Source: an uncultured Pseudomonadota bacterium (lineage in GTDB: Bacteria > Pseudomonadota > Alphaproteobacteria > RF32 > CAG-239). Taken from it: a stretch of 33,127 bases of DNA. The notes under the pieces are model-generated. The model was not told where the DNA came from. It saw only the letters and a list, made by a program, of their open reading frames with translations, and ran no database searches. Position 1 is the first letter of the stretch; each line of letters begins with the position of its first letter. This document shows positions 30,050-33,127 of this stretch, piece after piece. The stretch is taken from positions 1-33,127 of the forward strand of contig CASEZG010000019.1 of assembly GCA_949292375.1 (NCBI GenBank), written 5' to 3'. The position numbers and the translations under genes were made by a program.

Positions 30050-31381
30050 ATGCAGTTTCTGAAATTTAGGTCTTTGTTGTCTGTTGCCGCTTTGGTTGTT
30101 GTTTGTGGTTGCAGCATGTTTGGTAAAGAAAAAATTTCTTTGGATGGAGAAAGAATTTCTGTCTTGGATGGAGAAACTGCCTTGCAACCAGATTACGCTC
30201 CAGGAGAAATTAAGGTTGTTTTGCCCGCGCCGTATATTAACTCATCTTGGTCGCAAAGCGGCGGAAATTCTACACATATGATGGGACATTTGAGCTCTGG
30301 AAATAAACTTAAAGAGTTGTGGGATTCAGGCTTTGGCGAAGGAAGTTCTAAAAGAGACTTTTTAATTGCTTCTACTGTTTCGGCACATAAAGCCGTGTTT
30401 ACGATAGATGCCGACGGAATCGTAAATGCTTTTCGGCTTGATGACGGACGTAAAATTTGGGAACGCAGATTAAAACCTTTGGTTAAAGATGATAAAAGCA
30501 CATCACTCAAGGGGGCTGGTTTGGCCGTATTTGATAAAAAAGTTTATGCCACGACCGGATTTGGCTCTGTTTTCGCATTAGATATGGTTACTGGCAAAAT
30601 CCTTTGGCGTCATGAAGTTGGTTTGCCCATCAGAATCGCCCCAACTGCTGAAAGAGGCGTGCTCTTTGTACAGACCATTGACAATAAATTGATTGCGTTA
30701 AATGGTGTTGACGGTTCTCCCTTGTGGGATTATAAATCACCTTCCGAAGAAACAACTTTGGTCGGTGGTGCCAGCCCTGCCTACAGCCCGCAACAAGATA
30801 CTATTGTAGCTGCTTTTTCTAATGGTGAGATTAGAGCTTTTAAGGCGAGCACGGGCTCTGCTTTGTGGTCTGATGTTTTGGTTTCTCGTAAAAGAGTAAA
30901 CTCTCCGGCAAATATTAATGCAATTAAAGCAAACCCTGTTATTGATGGGGCAACGGTTTATGCTGTAGGAAATAATAATCTTTTGGTGGCCATTGACCTA
31001 AGAAGCGGTGCAAGAATCTGGGAAAGAGAAATCGGCAGCACAAACCAACCCTGGGTGGCTGGTAAGTTTATGTTCGTGTTGAGCAATAATTATGATCTTT
31101 TTGCCATTGAAAAAGCAACCGGAAAAATTGTTTGGAATACACAGATTCCTTTAGGTGACACTAAGGAAGAACGTGTCGGAGTTACGGCTAACGGACCGGT
31201 CTTAACCGGAAACAGATTGTTGGTTGCAACATCTAATGGTCATGCTTTTGCTGTTTCACCCTATACCGGAAAAATTCTTGGTTATATTGACCTGAGTGAC
31301 GGGGTTGCAACATCTCCCATCGTCGTTAGACAGACCGCTTTATTTGCGACAGATGATGCTGATTTGACTGCTTATAAGTAA
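30050..31381 (+). CDS. bamB: BamB-like beta-propeller lipoprotein
   Basis: BamB is the PQQ-like eight-bladed propeller lipoprotein of the outer-membrane assembly (BAM) complex. I take the ATG at 30050, giving 443 residues, because GGAG lies 9 bases before it. An in-frame ATG at 30035 overlaps that site and adds only five residues. The start MQFLKFRSLLSVAALVVVCG is a lipoprotein signal with lipidated Cys21 (V-C-G-C, an unusual Cys at -2). Propeller blades repeat the pattern of A-x-D-x-x-T-G-x-x-x-W: ALDMVTGKILWRHEV, ALNGVDGSPLWDYK, AFKASTGSALWSDV, AIDLRSGARIWEREI, AIEKATGKIVWNTQI and AVSPYTGKILGYI. It is followed by der after 9 bases, the usual proteobacterial order. Confidence 0.88.
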   Translation: MQFLKFRSLLSVAALVVVCGCSMFGKEKISLDGERISVLDGETALQPDYAPGEIKVVLPAPYINSSWSQSGGNSTHMMGHLSSGNKLKELWDSGFGEGSSKRDFLIASTVSAHKAVFTIDADGIVNAFRLDDGRKIWERRLKPLVKDDKSTSLKGAGLAVFDKKVYATTGFGSVFALDMVTGKILWRHEVGLPIRIAPTAERGVLFVQTIDNKLIALNGVDGSPLWDYKSPSEETTLVGGASPAYSPQQDTIVAAFSNGEIRAFKASTGSALWSDVLVSRKRVNSPANINAIKANPVIDGATVYAVGNNNLLVAIDLRSGARIWEREIGSTNQPWVAGKFMFVLSNNYDLFAIEKATGKIVWNTQIPLGDTKEERVGVTANGPVLTGNRLLVATSNGHAFAVSPYTGKILGYIDLSDGVATSPIVVRQTALFATDDADLTAYK

Positions 31382-31390
31382 GGATAAAAA

Positions 31391-32806
31391 ATGACACTCA
31401 AAGTTGCCATTATCGGACGCCCCAATGTAGGAAAGTCCACTTTATTTAACAGATTGGCCGGAAGGAAGATTGCTATTGTTCACGACCAACCGGGGGTTAC
31501 GCGTGACCGCAAGGAAGCCGAGGCAAAACTGCGCGATATTGAGATGAAGATTATTGATACTGCCGGTTTTGAATATTCTAAGGAAGACAGCTTGGAAAAA
31601 AGGATGTGGCAACAAACAGAAAGGGCCATCAAAGAGGCTGATGTCTGCTTGTTTTTGTTTGATGCCAGAGACGGTATTCAACCTTATGATGAGTTTTTTG
31701 CTAATCTGGTTCGCCAGAGCGGGAAACCTGTTATTCTGTTGGCCAATAAATGTGAGGGCAAACTGCAAGAAGACAGCATTCATGAAGCTTATAAGCTTGG
31801 TTTAGGTGAACCAATCCCCTTTTCTGCCGAGCATGGTTTAGGGTTGCTTGACTTATATGACATGCTCAAACCCTATGATAAAAAAACAAAGGAAGATGCC
31901 GAGGCAGAAGATATTGAACCGGCAGATAATCTTTCTCAAGAAGAAAAAGATAAATTAGAAGATGAAAAAGTAAAAGCACGCCCCATCCAGTTGGCTATTG
32001 TCGGCCGCCCTAATGTCGGAAAGTCTACTTTAATGAATGCGTTGCTCAAAGACGAACGCATGCTGACGGGGCCAGAAGCCGGTGTTACACGCGACGCAAT
32101 TGCCGTGGATTGGGAGTGGAAAGGACGCAAAATTAAACTTGTCGATACCGCTGGTTTGCGCAGGCATTCCAAAATTGAGGATTCTTTGGAGAAAATGTCT
32201 GCGGCCAGTACAAAACATGCAGCCTTTATGGCACAAGTCGTTGTTCTGGTCCTAGATGCCGATGCCGTGCTTGATAAACAAGATTTGACTATTGCCAGAC
32301 AGGTTATTGATGAAGGACGAGCTCTTGTTATTGCGGTAAATAAATGGGATATTGCAAATCGACAAGAAGCTTTGCAAAAGCTAAATGATAAGCTGCAAAC
32401 GTCTTTAGCTCAGATCGAAGGTGTTCCGACAGTTACTATCTCCGCATTAAAAGGTGAGAATCTGGATAAGTTAATGAGTGCCGTATTTAAAGTTTATGAT
32501 CGTTGGAACACCAGAATTCCTACGGCTCCCTTGAATAAATGGTTTGCCGACATGATTGACAACTATCCGCCTCCGCTCGGTAAAAATAAAAGGAGGATTA
32601 AGTTGCGCTATATTACACAAGCAAAGACCAGACCTCCTGCATTTTATATCTTTTCGAGTAACCCTGAAGGTTTACCTGATGCGTATTTGCGTTATTTGAT
32701 GAATAATCTGCGCGAAACGTTTAATTTAGGGGGAATTCCATTACGTGTTACTGTTCGGAAAACAGGAAATCCTTATGCCGAAAAAGATAAAAATCATTCA
32801 AAGTAA
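31391..32806 (+). CDS. der: Ribosome biogenesis GTPase Der (EngA)
   Basis: Der is a double GTPase needed for 50S ribosome assembly. In the 471-residue protein G domain 1 has GRPNVGKST near residue 9, DTAGF near 57 and NKCE near 119. G domain 2 has GRPNVGKST near residue 206, DTAGLRR near 254 and NKWD near 319. A C-terminal KH-like domain follows (PPLGKNKRRIKLRYITQAKT, then FNLGGIPLRVTVRKTGNPY). The linker between the two G domains (about 160-195) is acidic and longer than in E. coli. It is the last gene of the TPR-bamB-der run. Confidence 0.97.
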   Translation: MTLKVAIIGRPNVGKSTLFNRLAGRKIAIVHDQPGVTRDRKEAEAKLRDIEMKIIDTAGFEYSKEDSLEKRMWQQTERAIKEADVCLFLFDARDGIQPYDEFFANLVRQSGKPVILLANKCEGKLQEDSIHEAYKLGLGEPIPFSAEHGLGLLDLYDMLKPYDKKTKEDAEAEDIEPADNLSQEEKDKLEDEKVKARPIQLAIVGRPNVGKSTLMNALLKDERMLTGPEAGVTRDAIAVDWEWKGRKIKLVDTAGLRRHSKIEDSLEKMSAASTKHAAFMAQVVVLVLDADAVLDKQDLTIARQVIDEGRALVIAVNKWDIANRQEALQKLNDKLQTSLAQIEGVPTVTISALKGENLDKLMSAVFKVYDRWNTRIPTAPLNKWFADMIDNYPPPLGKNKRRIKLRYITQAKTRPPAFYIFSSNPEGLPDAYLRYLMNNLRETFNLGGIPLRVTVRKTGNPYAEKDKNHSK

Positions 32807-32813
32807 AAAAAAC

Positions 32814-32837
32814 AGCCCCGAAATCGGGGCTTTATCT
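32814..32837 (+). terminator. Terminator after der
   Basis: AGCCCCG / CGGGGCT, a GC-rich 7-bp stem with an AAAT loop, followed by an interrupted T-run (TTTATCTTT), 7 bases past the der stop. Confidence 0.85.
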
Positions 32838-33018
32838 TTAACCGCTTGACCGCACACTGGCTGCGGCGGTAATCTTTGTCATATCGCGTTGCTTCCAATG
32901 TGCATATCTTGCGTAAGTGCCCTGTATCTTTACCTCAAAATAACAGAAAAATAAAACTTTCTAAACAAATAAAATTCTAATAATCCACCGACAAAAATAA
33001 AATTACTTTCATTTTAAG
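32838..33018. other. Intergenic stretch without a supported gene
   Basis: The first 95 bases (about 32838-32932) are clearly richer in G+C than the rest of the intergenic DNA. On the minus strand they hold an open stretch ending in MTKITAAASVRSSG with no ribosome binding site. The remaining part is AT-rich with no gene. A small RNA or gene remnant is possible; no known RNA is recognised. Confidence 0.3.
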
Positions 33019-33047
33019 TTGACACTTTCCCTTTTCTGTTTTATCAT
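33019..33047 (+). promoter_or_regulatory. Strong sigma70-like promoter pointing out of the window
   Basis: A perfect TTGACA (33019-33024), 17-base spacer and TATCAT (33042-33047) gives a predicted start near 33054. Downstream lie a nine-triplet frame from the ATG at 33072 (MTVFMLFV and stop), a small inverted repeat CTGTT/AACAG, and another ATG at 33106 that stays open to the edge. The gene served is beyond the window. On the minus strand a 24-residue open frame also enters from the edge and stops at 33053, so the coding strand is not settled. Confidence 0.6.
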
Positions 33048-33127
33048 ACTTCTTAATAGGTGTGTTGTAAAATGACGGTGTTTATGCTGTTTGTGTGAAC
33101 AGTATATGTTTCATCCGCCATATCTTT

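Noticed and set aside
32841..32935. A small minus-strand gene ending in MTKITAAASVRSSG
   Set aside because: No ribosome binding site, only 14 codons after the first Met, and the longer frame has no start codon; kept only as an odd GC-richer patch.
33053..33127. C-terminal end of a minus-strand gene (24 residues, ending ILQHTY)
   Set aside because: Too short to judge, and it runs against a near-consensus plus-strand promoter; left undecided until flanking sequence is seen.

Overview
The window looks like the chromosome of a motile, AT-rich alphaproteobacterium living anaerobically or microaerobically. It is probably a member of the poorly characterised gut or host-associated Alphaproteobacteria; this assignment is inference. 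The evidence is FlbT (a flagellin regulator typical of Alphaproteobacteria) next to a flagellin gene, the [FeFe]-hydrogenase maturase HydF, and the order TPR membrane protein - BamB-like lipoprotein - Der. No tRNA, rRNA, insertion sequence, integrase or CRISPR array was found.

Layout. 1-845 (minus): flbT followed by a flagellin gene cut by the left edge. 980-3217 (plus): a small TerB-like protein and an Uup-type ABC-F ATPase. 3223-5620 (minus): a three-gene run of a HAD-like protein lacking its nucleophile, a membrane-anchored protein and a basic protein of unknown function. 5795-6229 (minus): an orphan hypothetical gene with a clear terminator. 6311-9034 (minus): tatD-like, tcdA and hydF as a tight operon, divergent from alr (9080-10171, plus).

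10208-20118 (minus) is the accessory heart of the window. Four consecutive genes encode proteins of 915, 1228, 465 and 567 residues. They are highly charged and low in complexity, have no signal peptide, and are related to each other in parts. The two largest share an N-terminal domain and a middle region with three Gly/Ala-rich hydrophobic segments. The other two share an alpha/beta-looking domain. Each gene has its own promoter-like sequence, usually overlapped by an inverted repeat, and two carry in-frame coding minisatellites. I recognise no known system here; this is my candidate for something undescribed.

20239-20835 (minus) is a MarC-family membrane protein. 21071-22358 (plus) is a secreted cysteine-rich repeat protein split by a perfect 25-bp tandem duplication; removing one copy restores a 420-residue frame. 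22417-27904 (minus) holds a likely operon of PAS-GGDEF diguanylate cyclase, RNA m5U methyltransferase, lipoprotein and transketolase. 28066-32806 (plus) holds a membrane protein of unknown function, then the housekeeping set TPR protein, BamB-like lipoprotein and Der. The last 321 bases contain the der terminator, a locally GC-richer patch and a strong sigma70-like promoter pointing out of the window.
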